A DNA stretch of 64,000 nt. It comes from an uncultured Prevotellaceae bacterium (GTDB lineage: Bacteria > Bacteroidota > Bacteroidia > Bacteroidales > Bacteroidaceae). Positions 6,623 through 15,903 of the stretch are shown here, piece by piece. The DNA lies in assembly GCA_900321965.1 (NCBI GenBank), contig ONYA01000012.1:1-64000 (forward strand). The letters are read 5' to 3'. Every line of letters starts with the position of its first letter. Position 1 is the stretch's first letter. The notes under the pieces are model-generated. The model ran no database searches. It was not told the origin of the DNA and worked only from the letters and a program-made list of their open reading frames with translations. A program made the position numbers and the translations under genes.

Positions 6623-8242
6623 ATGAACAAAAAGAATCGTTTTATGCCCTTATGGCTGGCCGTGAGCGTGGTGATAGGCATTTTCATCGGCTCGTTTTTT
6701 GCCAACCGTTTCTCGGGCAACCGGCTCAGCATTATCAATTCGGGCAGTAACAAGCTGAACGACCTGCTGCACATTGTTGACGACCAGTATGTAGATACGG
6801 TCAACATCAATGACCTCGTCGAGAAAGCCATGCCTACCATTCTGTCGGAGCTCGACCCCCACAGCGTCTATATCACGCAGAAGGACGTGCAGCAGGCCAA
6901 CGACGACCTGAAGGGATCGTTCTTCGGCGTAGGCATTGAGTTCACCATTCGCAAGGACACCATCCACGTGCAGAACGTCATCTCGAACGGCCCCTCGGAG
7001 CGTGCCGGACTGTTGGCAGGCGACAAGATCGTGGAAATTGACGGTCAGTCTTTCGTAGGCAAGGAGGTCACCAATGAAGAGGCGATGCACCGTCTGAAAG
7101 GCGACAAGGACACGAAGGTGAAGATTGGTGTCGTCCGTGGTAAGGAGAAGCAGATTCGCCGCTATACCGTCATACGTGGTGAGATTCCCATGAAGAGCGT
7201 CACTGCCACCTATATGCTTGACAGTCATACTGGCTATATCAAGATTAAGAACTTCGGCGACAAGACCTATCCCGAACTGCTCATCGCCCTGGCTCGTCTG
7301 GGGCAGGAGGGGCTTGAGAACCTCGTGATTGACCTTCGCGGCAATACGGGTGGCTATCTCGGTTCAGCTGTCCAGATGGCCAATGAGTTCCTCTCGCGCG
7401 GCAAGCTCATCGTCTATACCGAGGGTCGTCACTCGCCGCGTCAGGAGTATCGCAGCGACGGTCGCGGCTCTTATCAGCACATTCCGTTAGTGGTGCTTAT
7501 CGATGAAGGATCGGCTTCGGCCAGCGAGATTTTTGCAGGTGCCATTCAGGACAACGACCGTGGTACCATCATCGGTCGCCGCTCCTTCGGCAAGGGACTC
7601 GTACAGCAGCCCATCTCGCTGCACGACGGCTCTATGATCCGCCTGACCATTGCCCGCTACTATTCGCCTTCGGGCCGCTGCATACAGAAACCTTATACCA
7701 GCGGTGCCGACCGCAGCTATGAGGAAGACCTCATCAACCGCTACCAGCATGGTGAGTTCTTCTCGCAGGACAGCATCAAGCACGAGGGACCGGAGTACCA
7801 CACCTCCAATGGCCGTGTGGTCTACGGTGGTGGTGGTATCACGCCCGACATCTTCGTGGCAGAGGACACCACCGACGTCACCTCTTATTATAAGGAGGCT
7901 TCTATGTCGGGACTCATCCTGCAGTTTGCCTACGAGTATGTCGACGACAACCGTCAGCGACTGAGCAAATACGACAGTATGGGTGAACTGTTGGCCTACC
8001 TGAAGAAGCTGAATACCGTTGAGCTGTTTGCCCAGTATGCCGAGAAGAACGGCCTGAAGCGTCGTAACCTGATGATTCAGAAGAGTCATGCGCTGTTGGA
8101 GCGTTACATCAACAGTCGTCTGATTTACAACGTGCTCGACGAGCAGGCGTGGACGGAATACCTGAACGATGACGATCCCGCCATCCGCGAGACTCAGCGC
8201 GTGTTCAAGAACGGCGAATCGTTCCCCAAAGCAAAAGATTAA
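6623..8242 (+). CDS. S41-family C-terminal processing protease
   Basis: 539 residues. Residues ~5-25 form an N-terminal membrane anchor (LAVSVVIGIFIGSFFANRF), placing the protease on the periplasmic side. A PDZ domain spans ~85-180. The S41 catalytic core follows, with Ser299 in GSASASE and Lys324 in FGKGLVQQ as the Ser/Lys dyad. A C-terminal helical extension (~400-539) is usual for the Bacteroidetes CtpA branch. The family cleaves envelope proteins near their C-termini. It begins one base after the dCMP deaminase stop. The convergent DUF721 gene ends 2 bases beyond its stop, with no obvious terminator between them. Confidence 0.93.
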   Translation: MNKKNRFMPLWLAVSVVIGIFIGSFFANRFSGNRLSIINSGSNKLNDLLHIVDDQYVDTVNINDLVEKAMPTILSELDPHSVYITQKDVQQANDDLKGSFFGVGIEFTIRKDTIHVQNVISNGPSERAGLLAGDKIVEIDGQSFVGKEVTNEEAMHRLKGDKDTKVKIGVVRGKEKQIRRYTVIRGEIPMKSVTATYMLDSHTGYIKIKNFGDKTYPELLIALARLGQEGLENLVIDLRGNTGGYLGSAVQMANEFLSRGKLIVYTEGRHSPRQEYRSDGRGSYQHIPLVVLIDEGSASASEIFAGAIQDNDRGTIIGRRSFGKGLVQQPISLHDGSMIRLTIARYYSPSGRCIQKPYTSGADRSYEEDLINRYQHGEFFSQDSIKHEGPEYHTSNGRVVYGGGGITPDIFVAEDTTDVTSYYKEASMSGLILQFAYEYVDDNRQRLSKYDSMGELLAYLKKLNTVELFAQYAEKNGLKRRNLMIQKSHALLERYINSRLIYNVLDEQAWTEYLNDDDPAIRETQRVFKNGESFPKAKD

Positions 8243-8244
8243 GA

Positions 8245-8535
8245 TTAGCAGAATCGTACGTCGGCAATCACCTGATTGCCGACGTATTCGTTTAGGCGGC
8301 TGACAAACTCCTGACGGCGCATCGACAGGTCGGCGCGCAGGGCAGGTGCGCTCAGCTTGACGTAGAGCGTCTGGTTGATGATATAGGCGTTGAGCGTGTA
8401 GCGGGCTATGGTCTCGCCGGCTACGACTGGCCACGCCTCGACCAACCGTTTCTGCAGAAGCGGCATCTCAAGACCCTGTTGGCGCAGGTTGCGCAGTATG
8501 AGGTCCTTGATGTTTTGTACGTCACGTCTGAACAA
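8245..8535 (-). CDS. DUF721 (DciA-like) protein
   Basis: 96 residues with the DUF721 pattern: LVEAWPVVAGETIARYTLNA followed by LYVKLSAPALRADL. In other bacteria DciA proteins of this family interact with the replicative helicase DnaB. The gene overlaps the 3' end of recF by 14 bases on the same strand, a common replication-repair pairing. Role in helicase loading is inferred from the family. Confidence 0.8.
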   Translation of the reverse strand: MFRRDVQNIKDLILRNLRQQGLEMPLLQKRLVEAWPVVAGETIARYTLNAYIINQTLYVKLSAPALRADLSMRRQEFVSRLNEYVGNQVIADVRFC

Positions 8536-9616
8536 TGTTTCCGTCCTCCACGTTATAGATATGATAGTCGTGCGACGAACTGGCCAGAATCTGGTCTAAA
8601 TGCTCGCGGTTGGTATCTGTCATGAAGATCTGGCCGAAGTCGTCGCCTGATACCAGGCTGACAATCTGCTCCACGCGCTGGGCGTCGAGCTTGTCGAAGA
8701 TGTCGTCGAGCAGCAGCAGTGGGGTGGTGGGCATCACGCGCCGCAGCAGTTCGAACTGCGCCAGTTTGAGGCTGATGACAAATGTCTTCTGCTGGCCTTG
8801 CGACCCCTCACGTTTCAGGGAATGTCCGTCGAGCATGATTTCCAGGTCGTCGCGATGGATGCCGTGCAGCGAATAGCCCACAGCGCGGTCTTTCATACGG
8901 TCGCGCTGGATGACGTCGAGCAACGGTCCGCGTTGGCAGTGGCTGGTGTAGGTCAGCGACACCTGTTCGTGCCCGCCCGAGATGCGCTCGTAGAACTGCT
9001 GGAAAAGCGGCGTCAGCTGTTCGGTGAAGTGTGAGCGCTGGCGGTAGATGGCTTCGCCCGTGCTGGCCATCTGCTCTTCGAAGATGCTCAGCATCTCTGC
9101 GTCGGGTTCCTCCTCCTGTTTCAGCAGGGTGTTGCGCTGTTGCAGGGCTTTGTTGTAACGGGTGAGGGCGTCGATGTATGTGTGGTCTGTCTGTGCTATC
9201 ACCACGTCCATCAGCCGCCGCCGTTCCTCGCTACCGCCCTCAATCAGATAGGTGTCGGCAGGCGAGATCATGACGATAGGAATCAGTCCGATGTGCTCAC
9301 TCAGCCGCTTGTACTCCTTCTTGTTGCGCTTGAAGTGCTTCTTCTGACCGCGTTTCATGCCGCAAGCGATGGATAACGGTTCGCCGTCGTTCGTATATAA
9401 GCCTTCGAGCATCAGAAACTCCTCGTTGTGACGAATGACCTGCTGGTCAATGGGGTTGGAGGCTGAGTGACAGAACGACAGGAAGTAGACGCTGTCGAGC
9501 ACATTGGTCTTTCCCGCCCCGTTGTGGCCGATGAAACAGTTCATCTTTGGCGACAACTGTAATGTTGCCTCCGCAATGTTTTTGTAGTTGAGGATGGTCA
9601 GTTTTTCGAGAATCAC
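8522..9616 (-). CDS. recF: DNA replication and repair protein RecF
   Basis: 364 residues from a GTG start at 9616. Walker A is GHNGAGKTN near residue 31; the ABC-type signature region (KREGSQGQQKTFVISL) and Walker B (LLLLDDIFDKLD) are present toward the C-terminus. RecF binds gapped DNA and helps RecOR load RecA. The frame extends six codons further to 9634, but that stretch is the promoter: TACCTTTG lies at 9628-9621, leaving only four bases before GTG. The mRNA is therefore probably leaderless, as for eptA later in this window. The C-terminus overlaps the DUF721 gene. Confidence 0.93.
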   Translation of the reverse strand: MILEKLTILNYKNIAEATLQLSPKMNCFIGHNGAGKTNVLDSVYFLSFCHSASNPIDQQVIRHNEEFLMLEGLYTNDGEPLSIACGMKRGQKKHFKRNKKEYKRLSEHIGLIPIVMISPADTYLIEGGSEERRRLMDVVIAQTDHTYIDALTRYNKALQQRNTLLKQEEEPDAEMLSIFEEQMASTGEAIYRQRSHFTEQLTPLFQQFYERISGGHEQVSLTYTSHCQRGPLLDVIQRDRMKDRAVGYSLHGIHRDDLEIMLDGHSLKREGSQGQQKTFVISLKLAQFELLRRVMPTTPLLLLDDIFDKLDAQRVEQIVSLVSGDDFGQIFMTDTNREHLDQILASSSHDYHIYNVEDGNIVQT

Positions 9617-9620
9617 GGTG

Positions 9621-9628
9621 CAAAGGTA
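9621..9628 (-). promoter_or_regulatory. -7 box of recF, four bases before the start codon
   Basis: Minus-strand TACCTTTG followed by CACC and the GTG start. The spacing implies transcription starts at or within a few bases of the start codon. Confidence 0.65.
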
Positions 9629-9629
9629 C

Positions 9630-9745
9630 AACAAACTTTGATGTTTAAAGTTTGATGTTTGAAGTTTTTTAATTCCGGCGGCAGTTAAAAAATCCTAAAG
9701 AGAAAACATAAACTTCATACTTCAAACCTCAAAGTTCAAGAAAAT
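9630..9745. repeat. Intergenic short-period repeats with inverted arms
   Basis: Repeated TTTGATGTTTGAAG-like units (about 9636-9665) face roughly complementary AAACTTCATACTTCAAACC units (about 9709-9735), so transcripts could form an imperfect hairpin. Nothing coding is visible. Confidence 0.45.
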
Positions 9746-9748
9746 TAG

Positions 9749-9756
9749 TACCTTTG
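9749..9756 (+). promoter_or_regulatory. -7 box of the TPR protein gene
   Basis: TACCTTTG, 42 bases upstream of the ATG at 9799. Confidence 0.6.
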
Positions 9757-9798
9757 CAGCCGCAATTTGTATGGACATATAAAAAATAATAAAAAATA

Positions 9799-10473
9799 AT
9801 GGCAAATCAGAACAATCAGAAGGGCGCTCCCGTTGAGGAGACGCTCAGCAAGAATGAGGCTTTCTTCCTCAAGTATCAGAAACAGATTATCGGCGCCGTG
9901 GTGGCTTTGGTGGTCATCGTTGCCGGTTGTATCCTCTACAACAATTACGTAGCGGCTCCTAATGCCGAGAAGGCTAACACCGCTCTGGCTAAGGGTCAGG
10001 AGTATTTCGCTAACGAGATGTACGAGCAGGCTCTCAATGGTGACAGCACGGGCTTCATTGGCTTCGCCAAGATTGCCAGCGAGTTTGGTGGCGACGCCGC
10101 TAACCTGGCTAACCTCTATGCCGGTCTGTGCTATGCTAACCTCGACAAGTGGCAGGAGGCTGTCAACTACTTGGAGAAGTTCGACCAGAAGGACGATCAG
10201 ATGATTTCGCCCGCTACGTTGGGTGCTTTAGGCAATGCCTACGCTCACGTCAACCAGCTCGACAAGGCTGTTGCTACGCTGAAGAAGGCTGCTGAGAAGG
10301 CCGACAACAACTCGCTGTCGCCCACCTTCCTTATCCAGGCTGGTGAAATCTTAGAGAGCCAGAACAAGAAAGACGAGGCTCTGAAGCTGTATCAGACGGT
10401 GAAGGACAAGTACTTCAACTCTATGCAGTATCAGAACATCGACGCTTATATCGAGCGTGCTACTGCAAAATAA
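9799..10473 (+). CDS. Membrane-anchored tetratricopeptide repeat protein
   Basis: 224 residues. A short cytoplasmic N-terminus is followed by one membrane helix at about residues 35-57 ([20 protein letters not shown]) and then TPR-like helical repeats ([60 protein letters not shown]). The arrangement resembles YfgM-type proteins, which act as periplasmic partners in protein export. Its start is set by the promoter and the ATG at 9799. ribH follows 10 bases after the stop and is probably on the same transcript. The exact role is unknown. Confidence 0.8.
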   Translation: MANQNNQKGAPVEETLSKNEAFFLKYQKQIIGAVVALVVIVAGCILYNNYVAAPNAEKANTALAKGQEYFANEMYEQALNGDSTGFIGFAKIASEFGGDAANLANLYAGLCYANLDKWQEAVNYLEKFDQKDDQMISPATLGALGNAYAHVNQLDKAVATLKKAAEKADNNSLSPTFLIQAGEILESQNKKDEALKLYQTVKDKYFNSMQYQNIDAYIERATAK

Positions 10474-10483
10474 ACAAGCGGCG

Positions 10484-10954
10484 ATGGCAACTAAAAATCT
10501 TTCTGAATATAATGCGGACAAAGTGCCCGACGCGTCGAACATGATTTTCGGCATCGTCGTGGCAGAATGGAATCCCGAAATAACAGGCGCCTTGCTTCAA
10601 GGGTGTGTCGACACACTCGAGAAGCACGGCGCTTTGCCTGAAAACATTCACGTGAAGACCGTGCCTGGTTCCTTCGAACTGATCTATGGTGCGCGTCAGA
10701 TGACCCTGAACGACGGCTACGACGCCGTTATTGTCTTAGGATCCGTCATCCGTGGCGAGACCCCTCACTTTGACTACATCTGTCAGGGCGTCACTCAGGG
10801 CATTGCCCGTCTGAACGCTACGAACAACATTCCCGTTATCTACGGGTTGTTGACGACCAACGACCTGCAGCAGGCCAAGGATCGTGCGGGTGGCCGCTTG
10901 GGCAACAAGGGCGACGAGTGCGCCGTTGTCGCCATCAAGATGGCGAAGTTCTAA
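10484..10954 (+). CDS. ribH: 6,7-dimethyl-8-ribityllumazine synthase
   Basis: 156 residues from ATG 10484; the frame extends nine codons upstream into the preceding gene but the family normally starts near here. Conserved lumazine synthase blocks are visible: [52 protein letters not shown] and [20 protein letters not shown]. The enzyme condenses 3,4-dihydroxy-2-butanone 4-phosphate with the ribitylamino-pyrimidine in riboflavin synthesis. No other rib gene is nearby. A strong terminator follows. Confidence 0.95.
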   Translation: MATKNLSEYNADKVPDASNMIFGIVVAEWNPEITGALLQGCVDTLEKHGALPENIHVKTVPGSFELIYGARQMTLNDGYDAVIVLGSVIRGETPHFDYICQGVTQGIARLNATNNIPVIYGLLTTNDLQQAKDRAGGRLGNKGDECAVVAIKMAKF

Positions 10955-10977
10955 ACGTGACAAAAAGCAACATAAAA

Positions 10978-11010
10978 AACAGCCGGGTGAGGAATCATCC
11001 GGCTGTTTTT
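10978..11010. terminator. Bidirectional terminator between ribH and the kinase-like gene
   Basis: AACAGCCGGGTGA pairs with TCATCCGGCTGTT around a GGA loop. The plus-strand side ends in a T run, and the minus-strand side has a shorter T-rich flank. Confidence 0.85.
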
Positions 11011-11031
11011 ATATGGGTGTTCGGTTATCCT

Positions 11032-12531
11032 TTATGCGTCGTGTAGTGTCAGTACGAAGCGCGTACCCTTGGTGAACTCTGGGTCAACCTCCAAGTCACC
11101 GTTCATCTTAACAGCCATCTGCTTGCAGATAGGCAGTCCGAGACCGTCGCCAGTCGTCAGGTCCTTGATTTCCAAGAAGGGCTTGAAGATGTCTTCACGC
11201 TTCTCTTCGGCAATAGCCTCACCCGTGTTTGTCACGAGGAACTGGTAGGTGTGTGCGCTGCGCTTCTTGAACTCCAGCGTCACCTTGCCGCCGGTTGCCA
11301 CATATTCGGCAGCGTTCTCCAACAGGTGCTGCAAGATGTGTGAGACGTAGTCCTTGTTAATCTTGGCGCTCATCTTCGGTGCCTCCACGTGCAGGGTGAC
11401 ACCAGTCTTCACCTTACTCTTTATCTGGTCCATGATTCCCTCACAGAAAGATTGCATCTGGATGTCCTCCATTTCGACAGCCTCGCCCATCGTGTTCTCC
11501 AGTTCCGACAGCGTCTGGATGTGCTCAGAGAAATCCTTCAGTGCCTTCACCTCAGGCTGGCGGCTGTCGAGCTTCTGCAGCGTAGGCTCTAACTGCGCCG
11601 AGATATTGCTGATGAACTTCGCCTTCAGCGCGTTGTTCTCGTTCAGCATATTGATGGTCTTCTTCTGGCGGCGTGTCTGCATGATGAAGCGCAGCAGGAT
11701 GATGGCGCCAATAGCCAGTGCGGCGGCTAATGCTGCGGCCAGGATGCCAAGTCCGATGATGATGACCTGACGCGTGGTGAGCGACGAGTCCTTCTCAGCT
11801 ATCGATGCCTCGTTGTCGGCTATCTGCTGTTTTAGCGCATTAATCTGGTCGGCCACCTTGATGGCGTTGGTAGAGTCTTTCCAGGCCATGTAGCTGCTGT
11901 ACGACTGTGCCACCATATTGGCACTGCCTGAGCGGCGGCCGCTGGCGATGAGCGACTTGTAGACGTCGTCCACCTTGTCGTATTCCTTCGAGGCGGTCAG
12001 CTTGTCGGCCATGACCTTGAAGACGGCGTTGCCCTGCTGCGTCTGGCCCATCGTGTAGTAGTAGATAGCCTGATTGTAGAGCAGGTCGTTCTTCACTTCG
12101 TCATCGTTCGACTTCTGGGCGTGGGCTTCCATAATGTTCAGCTGCTCCTTGGCGCTGGCGCCCTTGTGCAGCTTGGTGTACATATTGTAGCGCTCCTTGG
12201 CGGTCTGGTAGAACAGGGCCGACTTCTTGGCAGCGTCTACCTGGCTGGCAATGATTGTCTGCTCGATGCGGCGTAGCAGTTCGAACGCCTCTTTATAGAG
12301 GTTCTCCTTATAATATAAGGTTGTAGCCTTGGTGCCGCACTCTACGGCCTGTTTCATCTGCCCCTTGCCTGCATAGTCCTCGAAGGCGCGGATATAGGTG
12401 TAGCGGGCCTCAATGGGCTTGCTGTTGTTGAGTGCCTGTTCGGCATGTTCCTGAAGACTGCTCTTCTGTGCAACAGCCGTGTTGAGGCTGAGCATCGCAC
12501 AGAAGATGATGGATAGTACTCGCATATTCAT
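11032..12531 (-). CDS. Histidine-kinase-like ATPase lacking the phospho-accepting His
   Basis: 499 residues from ATG 12531, chosen for the signal peptide MNMRVLSIIFCAMLSLNTAVAQ; the open frame runs 129 codons further but into xth on the other strand. Residues ~25-240 are TPR-like helices (periplasmic), ~255-290 a coiled coil and membrane helix (VIIIGLGILAAALAAALAIG). A dimerisation-like helix then a HATPase_c domain follow: N-box LLENAAEY and G-box GDGLGLPICKQMA. At the H-box, where kinases read ISHELRTPL, this protein reads ISAQLEPTL with Ala312 in the His position. It belongs to the Bacteroidetes TPR-kinase architecture but cannot autophosphorylate in the normal way; a phosphatase, sensor or pseudokinase role is inference. 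No response regulator is adjacent. Confidence 0.85.
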   Translation of the reverse strand: MNMRVLSIIFCAMLSLNTAVAQKSSLQEHAEQALNNSKPIEARYTYIRAFEDYAGKGQMKQAVECGTKATTLYYKENLYKEAFELLRRIEQTIIASQVDAAKKSALFYQTAKERYNMYTKLHKGASAKEQLNIMEAHAQKSNDDEVKNDLLYNQAIYYYTMGQTQQGNAVFKVMADKLTASKEYDKVDDVYKSLIASGRRSGSANMVAQSYSSYMAWKDSTNAIKVADQINALKQQIADNEASIAEKDSSLTTRQVIIIGLGILAAALAAALAIGAIILLRFIMQTRRQKKTINMLNENNALKAKFISNISAQLEPTLQKLDSRQPEVKALKDFSEHIQTLSELENTMGEAVEMEDIQMQSFCEGIMDQIKSKVKTGVTLHVEAPKMSAKINKDYVSHILQHLLENAAEYVATGGKVTLEFKKRSAHTYQFLVTNTGEAIAEEKREDIFKPFLEIKDLTTGDGLGLPICKQMAVKMNGDLEVDPEFTKGTRFVLTLHDA

Positions 12532-12557
12532 GTTTCTTTTGTGTTTTTTATGTTTTG

Positions 12558-12565
12558 CAAAGGTA
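12558..12565 (-). promoter_or_regulatory. -7 box of the kinase-like gene
   Basis: Minus-strand TACCTTTG, 26 bases before the ATG at 12531. Divergent from the xth promoter. Confidence 0.6.
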
Positions 12566-12628
12566 CTACTTCTTTCTGAAACACCCAAATATTTTCGGGA
12601 AAAACTTGTGGGATTGAAAAAATATCCG

Positions 12629-12636
12629 TACTTTTG
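12629..12636 (+). promoter_or_regulatory. -7 box of xth
   Basis: TACTTTTG, 21 bases before the ATG at 12658. Confidence 0.55.
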
Positions 12637-12657
12637 TAGCATCAAAAACCTGAACTT

Positions 12658-13407
12658 ATGAAATTTGTCTCTTGGAATGTTAATGGCCTGCGTGCTTGCG
12701 AGGGCAAGGGCTTTAGTGATGTCTTCCGCAGTTTGGACGCTGACTTCTTCTGTCTGCAGGAAACGAAGATGCAGGCCGGACAGCTCGACTTGCAGTTCGA
12801 CGGCTACCAGTCTTACTGGAATTATGCCGACAAGAAAGGCTATTCTGGCACCGCCATCTTCACGCGCCACCAGCCGCTCCAGGTCACATACGGCATCGGC
12901 GTCGACCTGCACGATCACGAGGGTAGGGTGGTGACGCTTGAGATGGAGCAGTTCTTCCTCGTCTGCTGCTACACGCCCAACGCCCAGGACGGCCTGAAAC
13001 GTTTAGATTATCGTCTGTCGTGGGAGGATGCTTTCCGTCGCTATCTGAAACAGCTCGATGCCGTGAAGCCCGTCATCCTCTGTGGCGATCTGAATGTGGC
13101 CCACGAGGAGATTGACCTGAAGAATCCCAAGAGCAACCGCCATAATGCCGGTTTCTCCGACGAGGAGCGCCAAGCCTTCACCGACCTGCTGTCCTGCGGT
13201 TTCACCGATACCTTCCGTACCCTTTATCCCGACCGCGTGGAGTACTCGTGGTGGTCTTACCGTTTCCAGGCTCGTCAGAAGAATGCTGGTTGGCGCATCG
13301 ACTATTTCGTCGTCTCCGATCGTCTGATGCCGCAGGTGGCCGACTCCCTTATCCACACCACCATTACGGGCAGCGACCATTGTCCTGTAGAGCTACTGCT
13401 GAAATAG
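12658..13407 (+). CDS. xth: Exodeoxyribonuclease III / AP endonuclease
   Basis: 249 residues. Endonuclease/exonuclease/phosphatase fold motifs are intact: KFVSWNVNGLRA at the start, LQETKM (metal-binding Glu), CGDLNVAHEEIDL, and the C-terminal ITGSDHCPVEL with the catalytic Asp-His pair. The enzyme nicks DNA at abasic sites and removes 3' blocking groups in base excision repair. It has its own promoter, divergent from the kinase-like gene, and ends 41 bases before the GH31 gene. Confidence 0.95.
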   Translation: MKFVSWNVNGLRACEGKGFSDVFRSLDADFFCLQETKMQAGQLDLQFDGYQSYWNYADKKGYSGTAIFTRHQPLQVTYGIGVDLHDHEGRVVTLEMEQFFLVCCYTPNAQDGLKRLDYRLSWEDAFRRYLKQLDAVKPVILCGDLNVAHEEIDLKNPKSNRHNAGFSDEERQAFTDLLSCGFTDTFRTLYPDRVEYSWWSYRFQARQKNAGWRIDYFVVSDRLMPQVADSLIHTTITGSDHCPVELLLK

Positions 13408-13448
13408 AAACGCTGAATTTTTTAACCTATAACAATAACTAAAGAAAG

Positions 13449-15881
13449 ATGAGAAAACTGATGTTGAGTCTGATAGCCGTTGCCCTGATAGCAACGACTG
13501 GACAGGCACAGGTGACCATGACCACGCCCGATGGTACACAGGTGGGCGTGACGTTCTTCAACCCGCGTACCGTACATATCACCAAGACGCCGAAGGGCAA
13601 GGCCCTGCGGAAGAGTCTGGTTGTTACTGCCGAGCCGCAGCAAGTTGACGTGCGCCGTGGCGAGAGTGGCAGTGAGGTGACGTTGAGCAGCAACGAGCTG
13701 ACGGTACGCGTCAACAAGAAGACGGGACGTGTCGCCTTCGAGGGCCTTCGTCTGAAGAACCTCTTGAGTGAGCAAGACTATAGCTTCGAAGAGCGCACCA
13801 GCGGCCCCGACCGTGGCGCCTGCCGCGTCAGCACCACCTTCCGTCTGCAGAAAGACGAACCCATCTACGGCTTAGGCACGCTGCAGGACGGCCTCCTGTC
13901 GCACCGTGGCAAGCATGTGGTGATGGAGCAGTCAAACTTAGAGGACTTCCAGCTCGTGCTGCAGAGCATCCGTGGCTGGGCTATTTACTGGGATAACTAT
14001 TCGCGCACTACGTTCGACTCGCCCAAGGGCGGCACCACGATGTCGTTGTCGTCGGAGGTTGGCGACGCCGTAGACTATTACCTCATGTTAGGCGGATCGG
14101 CCGACGGCAATGTCCGCGAGATGCGCGCCCTGTCTGGGCAGGTGCCTATGTTCCCGCTGTGGACCTACGGCTACTGGCAGTCGAAGGAGCGATATAAGAC
14201 GTCGCGCGAGCTGCTCGACGTGGTGAAGCGCTACCGTCAGGAACAAGTACCCCTGGACGGCATCATCCAGGACTGGCAGTACTGGGGTTCAAACTATACG
14301 TGGAACGCCATGGCGTTCATCAACGAGGATTTCAAGGACGGGCGGAAGATGATTGACGAGGTACACCGTCAGAATGCCCACTTTATGATTTCAATATGGG
14401 CAAGCTTCGGTCCGATGACGAAACAGTATCACGAACTCGACTCCTTAGGGCTGCTCTACGACTTCGAGACATGGCCGCAGAGTGGACTGCCCTTCTGGCC
14501 CCCGCGCAGGGACTATCCGTCGGGGGTGCGTGTCTACGATGCTTTTAGTCCCGTTGCTCGCGACATCTACTGGCGCTACCTGAAGGCCCTTCTTGACGAG
14601 GGAACCGACGCTTGGTGGATGGACTCCACAGACCCTGACTGCTTCTATCCTAAGGAGAGCGACTACGACCACAAGGCTGGCGACGGCACGTGGCGCCGCT
14701 ACCGCAACGCCTTCCCGTTGGCAACGGTCAGTGGTGTCTACGAAGGCCAGCGCCGCGCTACCAGCGACAAGCGTGTGTTCATTATGACCCGTTCGGCCTT
14801 TGCCGGACAGCAGCGTTACGGCTCGGGTCTCTGGAGCGGCGATGTCACCTCGTCATGGGACGTGCTGAGGAAGCAGTTGCCGCTTGGTCTGAACTACTCA
14901 CTGACAGGCTGTCCTAACTTCAATACCGACATCGGCGGTTTCTTCTGTGGACGTTACAACACCCGTGGTTCCGGTTCTGCACCACGCAACCCTCAGTTCC
15001 AGGAACTCTACGTGCGCTGGATGCAGTACGGCTTGTTCTGTCCTGTCTTCCGCAGTCACGGCACGGAGTGCTCGCGTGAGGTGTGGGAATTCGGCAAGAA
15101 GGGTGAGCCCGTCTACGACGCCATCGTCAAGCAGATCAAGTTGCGCTACCGTTTACTACCTTATATATATAGTACCGCCTGGCAGGTGACATCGGCTGGC
15201 GAAAGCTATATGCGTCCGTTGTGGAGCGACTTCAGCGCCGACCGCCGCACGTGGCAGATGGGCGACGAGTTCCTCTTCGGTCGCAGCATCCTGGCCGCCC
15301 CCGTCGTTGAGGCACAGTACACAGAGGAGGATGTCGACCGCTCGAAGCATGACGCACAGGGACTCGACGGATGGAGCAACAAGACGGCCACGGCCACCAA
15401 GAGCGGTAGCACCTCGGTAGACTTTACTCAGACAAAGACAGCCACGAAATATCTGCCCAAGGGCGCTCAGTGGTACGACTTCTGGACGGGCAAGCTTTAC
15501 AAGGGCGGTCAGGACGTTCTACTGACGACGTCACTCGACCGTGTCCCCATGTTTGTCCGTGCCGGTAGCATCCTGCCCCTCGGTCCCGAGATGCAGTATG
15601 TGGGCGAACGTTCGTGGCAGCAGTTAGAGTTGCGCGTCTATCCCGGTGCCGACGGTCAGTTCACCCTCTACGAGGACGAAGGCGACAACTACAACTACGA
15701 GAAAGGCCAGTACGCCACCATCCCGATGACGTGGGACAACAAGACACGCACGCTGACTATCGGCCAGCGTCAGGGACAGTACCAGGGTATGCTGACGAAG
15801 CGTCAGTTCACCGTCGTACTGCCCGACGGCACGCAGAAGACCGTTGACTATGACGGACGTGAAGTGAGCGTCAAACTGTGA
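13449..15881 (+). CDS. Glycoside hydrolase family 31 (alpha-glucosidase/alpha-xylosidase type)
   Basis: 810 residues with a signal peptide (MRKLMLSLIAVALIATTGQA). An N-terminal beta-sandwich (~25-230) precedes the (beta/alpha)8 barrel. The nucleophile is Asp392 in WWMDSTDPD and the acid/base is probably Asp465 in LWSGDVTSSWD, both in the GH31 pattern; a DUF5110-like beta domain with YPGADGQFTLYEDEGDNYNY ends the protein. It removes alpha-linked glucose or xylose from oligosaccharides, in the periplasm judging by the signal. The subfamily, and so the sugar, cannot be settled from the sequence. It is the first gene of a seven-gene co-directional run, with 22 bases to the next. Confidence 0.9.
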   Translation: MRKLMLSLIAVALIATTGQAQVTMTTPDGTQVGVTFFNPRTVHITKTPKGKALRKSLVVTAEPQQVDVRRGESGSEVTLSSNELTVRVNKKTGRVAFEGLRLKNLLSEQDYSFEERTSGPDRGACRVSTTFRLQKDEPIYGLGTLQDGLLSHRGKHVVMEQSNLEDFQLVLQSIRGWAIYWDNYSRTTFDSPKGGTTMSLSSEVGDAVDYYLMLGGSADGNVREMRALSGQVPMFPLWTYGYWQSKERYKTSRELLDVVKRYRQEQVPLDGIIQDWQYWGSNYTWNAMAFINEDFKDGRKMIDEVHRQNAHFMISIWASFGPMTKQYHELDSLGLLYDFETWPQSGLPFWPPRRDYPSGVRVYDAFSPVARDIYWRYLKALLDEGTDAWWMDSTDPDCFYPKESDYDHKAGDGTWRRYRNAFPLATVSGVYEGQRRATSDKRVFIMTRSAFAGQQRYGSGLWSGDVTSSWDVLRKQLPLGLNYSLTGCPNFNTDIGGFFCGRYNTRGSGSAPRNPQFQELYVRWMQYGLFCPVFRSHGTECSREVWEFGKKGEPVYDAIVKQIKLRYRLLPYIYSTAWQVTSAGESYMRPLWSDFSADRRTWQMGDEFLFGRSILAAPVVEAQYTEEDVDRSKHDAQGLDGWSNKTATATKSGSTSVDFTQTKTATKYLPKGAQWYDFWTGKLYKGGQDVLLTTSLDRVPMFVRAGSILPLGPEMQYVGERSWQQLELRVYPGADGQFTLYEDEGDNYNYEKGQYATIPMTWDNKTRTLTIGQRQGQYQGMLTKRQFTVVLPDGTQKTVDYDGREVSVKL

Positions 15882-15903
15882 AACATATTTAAGCAAGACA
15901 TAT

